This document shows, piece by piece, positions 27,297 through 36,491 of a stretch of 64,000 nucleotides of DNA (its first letter is position 1; every line of letters begins with the position of its first letter). The position numbers and the translations under genes are program-made. The notes under the pieces are model-generated. The model saw only the letters and a program-made list of their open reading frames with translations, made no database searches and had not been told where the DNA came from. Location: assembly GCF_040448675.1 (NCBI RefSeq), contig NZ_CP159289.1, positions 930,001 to 994,000 of the forward strand, given 5' to 3'. This DNA is from Dyadobacter sp. 676. Its GTDB lineage: Bacteria > Bacteroidota > Bacteroidia > Cytophagales > Spirosomataceae.

Positions 27297-28286
27297 CTAA
27301 CGGCTTATCCAGCTAAACTCATAGGCCAGATCTGGAATGCGGGTGCGGTCCGCAATTCTTCTGAGGCGTGCCGGCAGCGCCATCAGGTAATCCCGGGCCT
27401 TTTCCGCTTTTTCGTTAATGTCCCGTACGGCCCCGATATTCCATTCTTCAAGCAGATCTTCGAGAATATCGATGTAATCCTGCGTCGTGTATACGCCCAG
27501 GCGCTGCGCGGCGTCGGAAAAGTGCGAGAATGTTTCGCCGATTTTCACCCCCGTTTCACGCATGAAGTGTGCGGGCATGACAATTTTTTTGCGCATCATA
27601 TCTTCCAGGGCCAATACCAGCTCCGAAGGGTCCACTTCCAGTATCCGGGTCACAAATGCCTTGTAAGCCTTCGCATGGCGCATTTCGTCGGAAGCGATCA
27701 CCCCGCAGATCTTGGACAAATGCGGATTACCGAATTTCTTGGCCAATGTGGCTGTACGGCGGTGCGACAGGTTGGTAGCAAGTTCCTGGAAAGAAGTATA
27801 AATGAAGTTCCGGTACGGGTCGCGGTCGGTTCCGATATCGAAGCCGTCGGCGATGAGGTATTGGGTGGAAACCTCCATCGCGCGCATGTTCACGCGACCG
27901 GAAAGGTAAAGGTATTTATTCAGCAGATCGCCGTGGCGGTTTTCCTCGGCCGTCCATGCCCGCACCCATTTCACCCAACCCGATTCCGGTTCGTCGACCT
28001 GGTTGATACCGATTACATCAACCAGCCACGACTCGTAGGTAGGCAACGCCTCTTCCGTAATCGTATCCCCGATCAGCACGGCAATGTAGTCATAAGGCAG
28101 TTCCCGGCAGCTTTCCTGTAACAGTTTTACTTCATGCAAAAAACTCTCATGCGTTGCCTCGGGCAGGAAATCAGATGGTTGCCAGTTTTCTTCGATGGGT
28201 TTCAGGTATTCCGCAATAAGCCCGTCGAGGTCTTTGCCTATATGTTTCATTACTTCAAGCCGTTCAGCTGAAAGCGTAATATCCAT
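27297..28286 (-). CDS. Acyl-ACP desaturase (soluble di-iron, FA_desaturase_2)
   Basis: 329 residues. The di-iron ligand motifs of plant-type stearoyl-ACP desaturases are present: EENRHGD (114-120) and DEMRHA (200-205), with Glu168 in FQELATNLSH between them. This soluble enzyme puts a cis double bond into fatty acids bound to acyl carrier protein, with ferredoxin and oxygen. It is divergent from a PlsC-type acyltransferase, which supports a role in membrane phospholipid composition. No signal peptide; length normal. Confidence 0.9.
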   Translation of the reverse strand: MDITLSAERLEVMKHIGKDLDGLIAEYLKPIEENWQPSDFLPEATHESFLHEVKLLQESCRELPYDYIAVLIGDTITEEALPTYESWLVDVIGINQVDEPESGWVKWVRAWTAEENRHGDLLNKYLYLSGRVNMRAMEVSTQYLIADGFDIGTDRDPYRNFIYTSFQELATNLSHRRTATLAKKFGNPHLSKICGVIASDEMRHAKAYKAFVTRILEVDPSELVLALEDMMRKKIVMPAHFMRETGVKIGETFSHFSDAAQRLGVYTTQDYIDILEDLLEEWNIGAVRDINEKAEKARDYLMALPARLRRIADRTRIPDLAYEFSWISR

Positions 28287-28405
28287 TGGTATTTTGATTT
28301 AAACACTATTGACTATTTTACAAATAACGTGAATTATACGTAAGATTAGAATGACAATTATCATTTCGGGTTTCAGAATATGGAGTAACCCAAACAGATT
28401 TAGAC

Positions 28406-28413
28406 TATTTTTG
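28406..28413 (+). promoter_or_regulatory. Candidate -7 box before plsC
   Basis: TATTTTTG is an exact TAnnTTTG match ending 14 bp before the plsC start codon, implying a very short leader. No good -33 element was seen, so this is tentative. Confidence 0.35.
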
Positions 28414-28427
28414 CGAAAAAAATCAGA

Positions 28428-29171
28428 ATGAAAAAAATCCTCGATTACTTTTTAAGTATCCTCTATCTGATCCATTTTGGCCTAACCCTGTTAGTTTTTC
28501 ATGTTATACAGGTGATCGCATTCAACGTCTTTGGCAAGCAGGCGCACAAGGTGTCGGTCGACTGGCTCAATTTTTCCCTCACTTTCGGTCTCTATCTCAC
28601 CGGTGCAAGTATCAAGCTCAAAAACCTTGCCCAACTGCCCGACAACCGACCCATCATATTTGTTGCCAACCACCAGAGCAGCTACGACATCTCCCCTATT
28701 TACTGGTTCATGCGGAAGTACAATCCGCGTTTTGTATCCAAAATCGAGCTGGCAAAGGGTGTTCCAAGCATTTCATATAACCTGCGCAAAAGCGGCGCGG
28801 CGCTCATTAACCGCAAAGACGGCAAGCAGGCTATCACGGAGATTGCCCGGCTGGGCAAGCTGATCCAGGACGAAAAAGCCTCGGCGATGATCTTCCCCGA
28901 GGGCACCCGCACGGCCAGCGGCTCCATGAAACCTTTTCAGTCGGGTGGAGTTGCCACGTTATTGAAGCGCGCCCCCGACGCATTGATTGTCCCTATCGCA
29001 ATCGACGGTACCGGTGCATTCAACCCCAAGGGTATTTTTCCGTTGAAATCCTTTTGCGAACTAAGATTTACAGTGCTTCCGGGTATCGAGCCCGCCGGCA
29101 GGAAAGTGGAGGATGTTCTCGGAGAGGCGCAGGAAGAGATAAGGAAGGTGATCCAACCGCAAGCGGCCTGA
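28428..29171 (+). CDS. plsC: 1-acyl-sn-glycerol-3-phosphate acyltransferase (PlsC-like)
   Basis: 247 residues. An N-terminal membrane helix (about 10-33) precedes the acyltransferase motifs: NHQSSYD (HxxxxD, His82-Asp87), the second block around LINRKDGK and FPEGTRTASG (155-164). It transfers an acyl chain to lysophosphatidic acid at the inner membrane during phospholipid synthesis. The divergent desaturase gene is only 141 bp away, so the two may share control. Confidence 0.88.
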   Translation: MKKILDYFLSILYLIHFGLTLLVFHVIQVIAFNVFGKQAHKVSVDWLNFSLTFGLYLTGASIKLKNLAQLPDNRPIIFVANHQSSYDISPIYWFMRKYNPRFVSKIELAKGVPSISYNLRKSGAALINRKDGKQAITEIARLGKLIQDEKASAMIFPEGTRTASGSMKPFQSGGVATLLKRAPDALIVPIAIDGTGAFNPKGIFPLKSFCELRFTVLPGIEPAGRKVEDVLGEAQEEIRKVIQPQAA

Positions 29172-29209
29172 GCGCTTACCGGTTAGGTACATTCCGAAAT
29201 GCTGTCAAT

Positions 29210-29878
29210 TTATTCCCAAAGCGACGCTTTGATGTACAGGTTAGTTTCAAAAATGTCCCTGAGCAACTGATAACTGTAAGGTGCATTAAGCAATGTCCTC
29301 GCTGTTACGTTGTTAGCCACACTCACCAGGTTCACACCGGAAATCTGCCGCCGCCATGGGCTTTCCAGGTCGAACGAATAAAGAAATTCCAGGTTTTTAA
29401 CCTCGATCCCGCCGATCGGCATATTAAAGGCGTGCGGACTGCCCGGATTCAGCGACGGCACGAACGATCCCACGTTATCGTCGGTGAGGGGCGGATCATA
29501 CGTGTAATAAAAAAGCTCATAACCCACGCTGGGAAGAAAAGACGGTGCGGCGATCCGCTGGATATGCACCCGCACATTAAAGGCCATGAATACGTAGGAT
29601 TTTCCCGAGCCATAGCCCGACGTTTTTGCCTCGCCTGGTGGAAGTTTGATATCCGGATTGTCAGGCGTTACGGTCGCAAATACCTCAGTCGCCGATGTCT
29701 TCCTCAGAAACTCCACTTTCAATATCCTGAATTCACATGGAAATGCACGCGGAATCCCCGCCACGGTTGCGCAGCTCGACGGCGGATCCGGATTAACGTG
29801 ATCGGTACAGGACAATGCCGTGATTATGCCCAGCATGGCTGAAAACATGGCACATCTCAGCAGGTAACGTTTCTTCAT
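29210..29878 (-). CDS. Uncharacterised lipoprotein
   Basis: 222 residues from the start at 29878 (MKKRYLLRCAMFSAMLGIIT), giving a signal ending ALSC; two ATGs slightly upstream are less suitable. The mature part has a short cysteine pair (SSCATVAG...FPCEF) and alternating hydrophobic segments that suggest a beta-rich fold. I do not recognise the family. It is convergent with plsC and stands alone. Confidence 0.6.
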   Translation of the reverse strand: MKKRYLLRCAMFSAMLGIITALSCTDHVNPDPPSSCATVAGIPRAFPCEFRILKVEFLRKTSATEVFATVTPDNPDIKLPPGEAKTSGYGSGKSYVFMAFNVRVHIQRIAAPSFLPSVGYELFYYTYDPPLTDDNVGSFVPSLNPGSPHAFNMPIGGIEVKNLEFLYSFDLESPWRRQISGVNLVSVANNVTARTLLNAPYSYQLLRDIFETNLYIKASLWE

Positions 29879-30099
29879 TTCCATTAAACATTTGGTTACC
29901 AGCAATATACAAAGTATTTACCTGGAAGTTACCAGTCGCTTCCGATGTCACCGTTAAATCAATTCATTTTTACCGGATAACTACTATCAACTATCCACCG
30001 GTCAGGGTAAAACATTGCCTTAACAATCGTTAACAACCCTCGCTTTAAACTTCCGCGGCGGGCGGCCCTCTAACCCACAAACTTTAAAACTTTTGGGTT

Positions 30100-30483
30100 A
30101 TGAAAAAGATACTTTTTGCCGCAGTGGTCCTCGCATTAGGATTTACCAATGCTTCCGCCCAATATGGCCCCCGCTATGATTACCGTGACGGCGCCAGCCA
30201 CGAAAGAATGTCCGACATCAACAGACTCCAGCGGGAAGTACGACAAAATATAGCCAGCGGCGTTCAATGGGGCACGCTTACCTCCCGCGAGGCAAATATG
30301 CTCATGAACCGTTACGAAAATATCGAAGCCAAAGAACGGAAATTCGCACGCCATGGCCGGTTGTCGAACCGTGAGGAAAGAATACTCCGCAACGATCTGC
30401 ACGAGTTGATGGCCGATACCCGACGTTTGAGCCACGACCGCGACCGCTGGGCCCGCGACCGTCGCCACAGGGGCCGGTTTTAA
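30100..30483 (+). CDS. Small exported charged protein, unknown function
   Basis: 127 residues with signal peptide MKKILFAAVVLALGFTNASA. The mature part is highly charged and rich in Arg, His and Asp (RLSHDRDRWARDRRHRGRF at the end) and is predicted mainly helical, with EREVRQ-like heptads that could form a coiled coil. Short periplasmic proteins of this style are frequent in Dyadobacter-like genomes, without known function. A short AACCCA/TGGGTT stem lies immediately before the start codon. Confidence 0.65.
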   Translation: MKKILFAAVVLALGFTNASAQYGPRYDYRDGASHERMSDINRLQREVRQNIASGVQWGTLTSREANMLMNRYENIEAKERKFARHGRLSNREERILRNDLHELMADTRRLSHDRDRWARDRRHRGRF

Positions 30484-30520
30484 AGCATTAAGGTTATAGT
30501 TGAAGGTTTAGGGTAATGCA

Positions 30521-30555
30521 GAAAGCACCGGGACGATGCCCCGGTGCTTTTTTAT
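30521..30555 (+). terminator. Strong bidirectional terminator
   Basis: AAAGCACCGGG pairs with CCCGGTGCTTT around a short loop, and T7 follows on the plus side. It is shared by the charged exported protein (plus) and the convergent GNAT gene (minus), whose stop codon at 30552 is inside the T-run. Confidence 0.8.
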
Positions 30556-31007
30556 TCGTTTTTGAAATACCTGACAAGTTTGACGTGCGATTTCTCGAAA
30601 CCCTCGCGCTCGTAGAAGCGGTGTGCCCGCTCACGCGTCGCGCGCGAAGTCACTTCCATTTGAATAGCTCCCCTGGCTTTCGCAAATTCGATAACACGGT
30701 CCATTAGCGCCTTCCCGACTTGCCGGGTGCGATATTCCGGCTCCACGTACATTTCCTGAATTTCCGACACCAATGCCGCGTGGTGCAGCAACGGCTGAAT
30801 GTGGCAACTCACCATCCCCACCGGCGTTCCGCCGATCTCGGCCAGGAAATAGCCAATATCCGGATTTGCGATATTCCGGTTGAAAGCCATGTCGAAACCG
30901 GCGCGGTCGAGCGTCGTGTTTTCAAGGCCGCATATCATCTTGTAAATGTTCGCGCGGTCGGCGGCGGATGCGCGCCGGATAGTAAGGGATGCCTGCATGT
31001 TTTCCAT
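30552..31007 (-). CDS. GNAT-family N-acetyltransferase
   Basis: 151 residues. The GNAT fold is clear: N-terminal LTIRRASAADRANIYKMICG, beta-4 motif HAALVSEIQEMYVEPEYRTR and the acetyl-CoA loop RQVGKALMDRVIEFAKARGA (Q/RxxGxA), then the late segment VTSRATRERAHRFYEREGF. It acetylates an unknown amine, small molecule or protein. It stands alone between a terminator and a lipoprotein gene. Confidence 0.85.
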   Translation of the reverse strand: MENMQASLTIRRASAADRANIYKMICGLENTTLDRAGFDMAFNRNIANPDIGYFLAEIGGTPVGMVSCHIQPLLHHAALVSEIQEMYVEPEYRTRQVGKALMDRVIEFAKARGAIQMEVTSRATRERAHRFYEREGFEKSHVKLVRYFKNE

Positions 31008-31049
31008 GTCACAAAATACGCCCCGTCGCGTTGAAAGGCAAAAATTCAG

Positions 31050-31418
31050 CTATTTCTCCGGCCAGATAACCGGGCCGCGGGAGCCTTCCCCGCGGATTGA
31101 ATCGAAGTAATCCTTCATTTCCTGGTCGGTGTATTTTGTCGGATCAAGCCGGGAACCATCGCAATGGTAGCCCACACAACCAATGCATGACATGTACGAA
31201 AGGCTGTAATCGAATACCGTTTCGCCTTTGATTTTCCCTACCGTAATGGTGAGGATATTATCCTGTTTGTTGGCTTTCGCGTCCTCGATCAGTGATTTGA
31301 GCCACGGCAAGTTACGAACGGGGTCTTTTATACCGCAGACTTCCAGATTGGAAGAAACAGTTTTGTCTTTACAGGAAAAAACAAACAACAAAAAAAGGAA
31401 CAGGAAAGTAGTTTTCAT
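31050..31418 (-). CDS. Small lipoprotein with cysteine cluster, unknown function
   Basis: 122 residues from the start at 31418 (MKTTFLFLFLLFVFSCKDKT), which gives a lipobox VFSC; an ATG 39 bp upstream would not. The mature protein has an unusual cluster SYMSCIGCVGYHCDGS, where three cysteines could form disulfides or hold a metal. It is not a CxxCH haem motif. Small cysteine-containing lipoproteins of this size are common in Bacteroidota; I cannot assign a family. Confidence 0.65.
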   Translation of the reverse strand: MKTTFLFLFLLFVFSCKDKTVSSNLEVCGIKDPVRNLPWLKSLIEDAKANKQDNILTITVGKIKGETVFDYSLSYMSCIGCVGYHCDGSRLDPTKYTDQEMKDYFDSIRGEGSRGPVIWPEK

Positions 31419-31553
31419 AGGGCTGAGAGTTGGAACGGTGATTTGAAAACGGGACACAGTTCCAGCAGAAACCGTTGTAAATTATTTCTCCGCACAGCGC
31501 CGTACGGGCACATTAATTCATTATTTTTTAATAGCCGGTCACAAAAATTGATT

Positions 31554-31561
31554 TACATTTG
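31554..31561 (+). promoter_or_regulatory. Bacteroidota -7 box before thioredoxin-fold gene
   Basis: TACATTTG matches TAnnTTTG exactly and lies 25 bp before the start at 31587. A T-rich tract at 31521-31529 is upstream, but no clear -33 TTTG. Confidence 0.45.
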
Positions 31562-31586
31562 AAGAACCTCATCAACCCGATAAACA

Positions 31587-32957
31587 ATGAAACAAGTTGT
31601 ATTAGCGATTGCCCTGATTATCTCCATTCAATGCAGCGGTCAGATTACATTCATTAACGAAAACACGCCCTGGGAAACGCTTTCGAAAACAGCAAAAAAA
31701 GAAAAGAAACTCGTCTTCATCCATCTCGAAGGCGATCAATGCGAACAATGCAACGAAGTGGCGTCGAAGGGATTTGCGGGTCCTGCCCTCAAAGATATTT
31801 ACCAGAAAAACTTCGTCTCCGTCCGGAGCAATGTGGACTCCGAAAACGGCCGGAAATTAGCGGAAAAATTCCGGATCAAAGGCGCACTGGTATCACTTTA
31901 CGTGGATCCGGAAGGCAATATCCTTAACCGGTTTAATGGTTCCACGAGCAATTCGAATGCTTACCTCGAACACGCACAGGTGGCGCTCAACCGGAAAAAC
32001 GGCAAGCAATTAAGCGATTTTGAAAAGGAATATAAAAATGGGGAAAGATCGGCAGCGTTTCTGAAAGCTTATATTCAGAAACGCCGGGAAGTAAATATGC
32101 CTACAAATGAATTGCTGAACGAGTATATTGGTAAACTGCCAATCGACTCGATCGCCGATTTCCGCGTTGTCAAATTCATTTATCAGCAGGGCCCAACGCT
32201 CGATAGCCGCGCGTACAAACTGGTACGAGCTCTCGTCCCTTACTCAACGATCGATAGTTTATACAAGTCCGTCCCTTCACAGGAAGCATCCGCATTCAAC
32301 AACGGTATTATCGGAAATACAATGCAAAAAGCCATCGAAACAAAAAACCCCGATCTTGCATATCAGGCCTCCACTTTTTTACAAAACACTTACAATACCG
32401 ACTTCCTCAAGGGCAGGCTGGCTTTTGAAAGGAATATGGCGCATTTTTATTTCGCAGTGAAAGACACGGCCGCGTATTTCCGCACTTGCGGCAGTTTTAT
32501 CCGGCAAAACCACCTGTTGCTCACGGTCGATTCCCTGAAAAGAATGGATGAGGAAATGCTCAGGACTAGTCTGGCCGATCAGACGCCTCTCGGCCCGGCG
32601 GGAGAGAAACAGGCAGTGCGTTTCGCACCGCCTTCCCAGCGGTTTCATATCGAACTTAATGAACATGCCTGGCATTTTTACGAGCTCAGCAACAATCACC
32701 GCGAGCTGGAAAACGCATTGATGTGGTCGAAGCGGTCGATGGAATGGTACGAGGAACTCAGAAAGGACAAGCACCATATGCCACTGGGAAATCCCGCGTA
32801 TATCGACACTTACGCCCATTTGCTTTACAAGCTGGGCCGGAAAGACGAGGCCATCGAGTGGCAGACCAAGGCCGTCGAAGCACAGAAAGTGACCGGCATG
32901 TCGTGGGCCTCTATGGAAAACGACCTTGCCGAAATGAAAGCAGGAACACTCAAATAG
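31587..32957 (+). CDS. Exported thioredoxin-fold protein with helical C-terminal domain
   Basis: 456 residues with signal peptide MKQVVLAIALIISIQCSGQ. A thioredoxin-like domain occupies about residues 25-135, with CEQC (CxxC, in GDQCEQCNEV) at the usual site and the cis-Pro region VDPEGNILN. The remainder is helical and TPR-like (for example NPAYIDTYAHLLYKLGRKDE). This arrangement is typical of Bacteroidota periplasmic thioredoxin-family proteins of the DUF255/'thioredoxin family' type. Redox activity is likely, client unknown. Confidence 0.78.
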   Translation: MKQVVLAIALIISIQCSGQITFINENTPWETLSKTAKKEKKLVFIHLEGDQCEQCNEVASKGFAGPALKDIYQKNFVSVRSNVDSENGRKLAEKFRIKGALVSLYVDPEGNILNRFNGSTSNSNAYLEHAQVALNRKNGKQLSDFEKEYKNGERSAAFLKAYIQKRREVNMPTNELLNEYIGKLPIDSIADFRVVKFIYQQGPTLDSRAYKLVRALVPYSTIDSLYKSVPSQEASAFNNGIIGNTMQKAIETKNPDLAYQASTFLQNTYNTDFLKGRLAFERNMAHFYFAVKDTAAYFRTCGSFIRQNHLLLTVDSLKRMDEEMLRTSLADQTPLGPAGEKQAVRFAPPSQRFHIELNEHAWHFYELSNNHRELENALMWSKRSMEWYEELRKDKHHMPLGNPAYIDTYAHLLYKLGRKDEAIEWQTKAVEAQKVTGMSWASMENDLAEMKAGTLK

Positions 32958-32991
32958 TAACCCAAAGGGCAGTGAAATCTGCCCTTTGGAC

Positions 32992-34350
32992 TTATACAAA
33001 CGCACTCTCGCCGGTAATCGCCCTTCCCACGATCAGCGAATTGATCTCCTTCGTGCCCTCATAGGAATAAATCGCCTCGGCATCCGCCACGAACCGGGCG
33101 ATATCGTACTCCAGTAAAATCCCGTTGCCTCCGAAAAGCTCGCGTGCGTGGTCCACAATCGAGCGCATGCGGAGCGTACAAAAGACTTTGGCCAGCGAGG
33201 CATGCTCATCGGCGAGTTCTCCGGCATCCTGCATTTGCGAAAGCCTGAAAACCATCGTTTGCATAGCAGTAAGATCGCCCAGCATGGTGACGAGCAAGTC
33301 CTGCACCAGTTGAAAACCGGCGATCGGCCGGCCGAATTGCTTTCTTTCCATGGTATATTTCAAAGCCAGCTCATAGGCGCCGCGCCCACATCCGACGGCC
33401 TGCCAGGCCACGCCCGCACGCGTCATACGCAAAACATTAGCCGTGTCTTTAAAAGAATTCGCATTCCGGAGACGGTCAGTTTCGGGCACCAGGCAATCGG
33501 TAAGCGTGATCAATGCGTTTTGAACCGTACGAAGTGCCATCTTATCCTCCATTTTCTCCGCCTTGAAACCCGGATTGTCCTTCTTGACAATAAAGCCTTT
33601 CACCTGATTATCATCGATATCGCGCGCCCAGATAATCGTTATGTCCGAGAAAGTTGCGTTACCGATCCATTTCTTTTGCCCGTTGATCACCCATTGGTCG
33701 CCATCGCGCTTGCAGGTGGTCATGAGCCCTCCCGCGACGCCCGAACCGACCTCCGGCTCGGTCAGGCCGAATGCTCCGATGAGCTCCATACGCTGCATAA
33801 CAGGCAGCCACTGCTGCTTTTGCTCCTCCGACCCGCAAAGATAGATCGAGCCCATCGCGAGCCCGCTGTGCACGCCGAAGAACGTCGAAACGGAAGAATC
33901 TATCCGTGCAATTTCCATGGCTATGAACCCTTCCAGCAATGCCGAGCGCCCCGCGCAGCCGTAACCCTTGTAGGTAAGGCCGCAGATATCGAGTTTCGCC
34001 ATCAATGGAATGATGTGCATCGGAAACTGGGCGTTATTCCAGTAATAGTTGGCGATCGGCCGGATTTCCGTTTCCATAAATTCGCGGACTTTCAGCTGGA
34101 TTTCACGTTCCTCGGGACTGAGCGTCGAACCCAGTTCATAGAAATCGCCGTTGACCGCCGGCGGTGCCTTCTTTTTCCCCGATCCGGCTTGCATGAATTT
34201 CAACATTTTGCCAAGATCTTCTTCACTCATTTTCGATACGACACCCATCAACTGATTGAGGTCGACTTTTTGAGAAAGCTTGCTTACCGCTTCGATGTCT
34301 ATGGATTTAAGTAGGTTGCGTAATTGTGAAATGGATTTGAAAAGGTTCAT
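32992..34350 (-). CDS. Acyl-CoA dehydrogenase with helical N-terminal extension
   Basis: 452 residues from the start at 34350 (MNLFKSISQLRNLLKSIDIE); the frame is open further upstream but without family similarity. Residues 1-70 are a helical leader not found in most ACADs. The core carries the FAD/substrate motifs GLTEPEVGSG and KKWIGNATFSDITI and the C-terminal EYDIARFVADAEAIYSYEGT, with the catalytic base region. Sequence style is closest to the glutaryl-CoA dehydrogenase/ACX4 branch. It oxidises an acyl-CoA with transfer to ETF; the substrate is undefined. Confidence 0.85.
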   Translation of the reverse strand: MNLFKSISQLRNLLKSIDIEAVSKLSQKVDLNQLMGVVSKMSEEDLGKMLKFMQAGSGKKKAPPAVNGDFYELGSTLSPEEREIQLKVREFMETEIRPIANYYWNNAQFPMHIIPLMAKLDICGLTYKGYGCAGRSALLEGFIAMEIARIDSSVSTFFGVHSGLAMGSIYLCGSEEQKQQWLPVMQRMELIGAFGLTEPEVGSGVAGGLMTTCKRDGDQWVINGQKKWIGNATFSDITIIWARDIDDNQVKGFIVKKDNPGFKAEKMEDKMALRTVQNALITLTDCLVPETDRLRNANSFKDTANVLRMTRAGVAWQAVGCGRGAYELALKYTMERKQFGRPIAGFQLVQDLLVTMLGDLTAMQTMVFRLSQMQDAGELADEHASLAKVFCTLRMRSIVDHARELFGGNGILLEYDIARFVADAEAIYSYEGTKEINSLIVGRAITGESAFV

Positions 34351-34480
34351 ACCGCTTGTTGGATTGTGATTTGATAAAGAGTCGGCCAGCGAGCCGGTTC
34401 TACTGCACAAAGCGGAAAAACTAACCCCGACGCCGGCGGGAACGGAAATTGCAGGTACCGGGTCAAAACTTCTTAAAACA

Positions 34481-34688
34481 ATGAAAACGCAAACCAGAAA
34501 CGTAGAAGGCGGCTCACCGAGCTCACGGCGGGCCAAGAAGTAAGTCGAAGCAAAAAGACGACAGCCTGAAACCTTCGGGACTCCTTAAACAGGAATCCAT
34601 CCGCAAGTCCGAAAAGGTAAATATGACCAAAAAGAAAGGCTATAACGAAACGCCCGAAACCGTCCCTGTAAAAGGCAGGAAGGGATAA
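34481..34688 (+). CDS. Possible small basic protein, frame broken once
   Basis: From ATG 34481 a frame reads MKTQTRNVEGGSPSSRRAKK and stops. One base later in phase, another frame reads SKSKQKDDSLKPSGLLKQ, then KVNMTKKKGYNETPETVPVK, ending RKG at 34688. Joined by removing one base near 34528-34540 they give 68 residues of uniform lysine-rich composition. The total length of 208 bases is 3n+1, as in the other broken genes. I do not recognise it and it may be chance. The rest of 34351-34703 shows no other feature. Confidence 0.3.
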
Positions 34689-34703
34689 CGGGCATGCTTT
34701 ACT

Positions 34704-36440
34704 TTATTTCATGGACGCTTCCAATGCGGCTGCAAGGTACACGAAAGGTGCATTCCAGTTGATCGCTATCTCGTTGGAAGCATAGGACTTGTCGTTGTCG
34801 GTGAACGACTCGTCGGCAAATTTGTTCGGGTAAGTCGTGCATTTGTCCTGCTGGCCGGGATTCGGCCCACCCGAAAGCAGGCCCGGTATTGGCTCAACAA
34901 CCCCGTCGGCTATCGAAGGCCGGTGATGCGGGTGCATGACCCGCCTGGTACCGAAGCCTGTCAGGAAGCAATAACCCGTCGCGTTCCTGCCAAGCAGATA
35001 GTCCAGGTTACCCAATGCCGCATCGAGGTACTTCCGGTCTTTGGTCAGCCGGTAAGCGTATAGCAATGCGATTCCCTGATTGGCGGCCACCGAGCTGCTT
35101 CCCCAGGAATAGTCCTTCGCCGTTTTACCCATTACTGTGTAATAAGGCTGCTTTTCGAGGTCCGTGAGCAGGCCGTCTGCATAGGTAATAAGATTATTTT
35201 TAATGGTATTCAACACTTTTGGCTCCGCAACGACATCGTAATGCGGCCTGAGCAAGGTATAGTAGCCCAGGGCGCTTACCTGGTTCCAGGTAGGCAATGC
35301 GAATGGCTGCTCCAAGCCTGGCCCTGCCTTTTCAATATAGGCGGGCTTGCCGGTTAAAATATACATTTCCGCTCCTGCCCAAAGCCATTCGTCTTTTACC
35401 GACCGGTCTCCATAGGTTCCTGTGGCGACGTCGGGATCAAATAGCTTGTTCATTTCGTCCTGATTGTACAACAACTCGGGATTTTTTTCGGCCCATTGCC
35501 AGGCCCTTACCGCCACCGTGGTACAGGAGTCGGCAAGCCCGGGGAATTTGCCTTTGAAATTCTTGAAAACCCGTGCCGCCTGTGCCGTCACCGCTACGAA
35601 ATCCAGCGTTGCCGCGGTGCTTTTCTGCACCACATAGCGGGGATTTTTAGCAGCTTCCGGCATAATCATGCCATCAAAGCGCGGATTGGTAAGTTTATGA
35701 TAAACACCGCCGTCGGCCGGGTCCTGCATTGTAAGCATCCAGCGAAGGTTCCAGGCCAGCTCGTCGAGAAGGTCCGGCACGCCGTTGTTGCTTTCAGGGA
35801 TATTCACATTGAAATTTTCAAAATAAAGCGGGTAATCCTCGTACAATGCGAGCAAGGTTCCCATTGTGATCCCCGAATTCACAATGTATTTGTTGTAATC
35901 TCCGGCGTCGTACCAGCCCCGCGGGGAAGAAATAACCGTATTCTCCGGCCTTCCCCGCGAAACCGCCGAAGCATGCACCAGCACCTTGTCGTCCAGGTGT
36001 CCTGCCTCACGGGCCCATTTTCCTGCGTACTTCTCCGGCAATCCGGTCGATGCCCGCTGGTAATAGAAGCCTTTCAGCGACGCTTCGGCAACCTGCCGGT
36101 GAACTTCCCTGCTGATACGGAATGTCGCGGATTTCCCAAGTCCGGGCACTTCTACAACATAGGTCCCCGGTTTCCTGACCGCGCCGAAATCCGCCAAACG
36201 GGTATGCTTTCCCGAATGCTGGCTGGTACGGACCGCACCCAGTTTACCCTTTAAAACCGTTTTCCCCGATCCGGCCTCCTTTACCTCGAAGGTTTCGGCA
36301 TTCGCATCTGCCACAACGGCTATCTTGGGTGCGTCGGGGTAAAAACCGATTTGGTTCAACCGAATAGCATCCGGATGCTGTTGTGCCAGGGAAGGCAAAC
36401 TAAGGAACAGCAGAGCGGTCAAACACGGAAGTGCATTCAT
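34704..36440 (-). CDS. Glycoside hydrolase family 9 enzyme with N-terminal Ig-like domain
   Basis: 578 residues from the start at 36440 (MNALPCLTALLFLSLPSLAQ signal). The CelD-type Ig-like domain is at about 25-110 (IRLNQIGFYPDAPKIAVV). The (alpha/alpha)6 GH9 catalytic domain has the nucleophile-region WYDAGDYNKYIVNSGITMG, the conserved RVMHPHHRPS and the acid segment SNEIAINWNAPFVYL. GH9 enzymes are mostly endo-beta-glucanases or related exo-enzymes acting by inversion. It is the only recognisable glycoside hydrolase in the window and is not inside the SusCD cluster that starts 6.7 kb further on. Confidence 0.9.
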   Translation of the reverse strand: MNALPCLTALLFLSLPSLAQQHPDAIRLNQIGFYPDAPKIAVVADANAETFEVKEAGSGKTVLKGKLGAVRTSQHSGKHTRLADFGAVRKPGTYVVEVPGLGKSATFRISREVHRQVAEASLKGFYYQRASTGLPEKYAGKWAREAGHLDDKVLVHASAVSRGRPENTVISSPRGWYDAGDYNKYIVNSGITMGTLLALYEDYPLYFENFNVNIPESNNGVPDLLDELAWNLRWMLTMQDPADGGVYHKLTNPRFDGMIMPEAAKNPRYVVQKSTAATLDFVAVTAQAARVFKNFKGKFPGLADSCTTVAVRAWQWAEKNPELLYNQDEMNKLFDPDVATGTYGDRSVKDEWLWAGAEMYILTGKPAYIEKAGPGLEQPFALPTWNQVSALGYYTLLRPHYDVVAEPKVLNTIKNNLITYADGLLTDLEKQPYYTVMGKTAKDYSWGSSSVAANQGIALLYAYRLTKDRKYLDAALGNLDYLLGRNATGYCFLTGFGTRRVMHPHHRPSIADGVVEPIPGLLSGGPNPGQQDKCTTYPNKFADESFTDNDKSYASNEIAINWNAPFVYLAAALEASMK

Positions 36441-36491
36441 AATCGGGGAAATTTCTTTCTTTGGGTTAAAAGGCATTGTTTACAGATGCTT

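Noticed and set aside
33148..34314. 388-codon open frame on the plus strand
   Set aside because: Antisense to a clear acyl-CoA dehydrogenase; Arg/His-rich shadow without domain.
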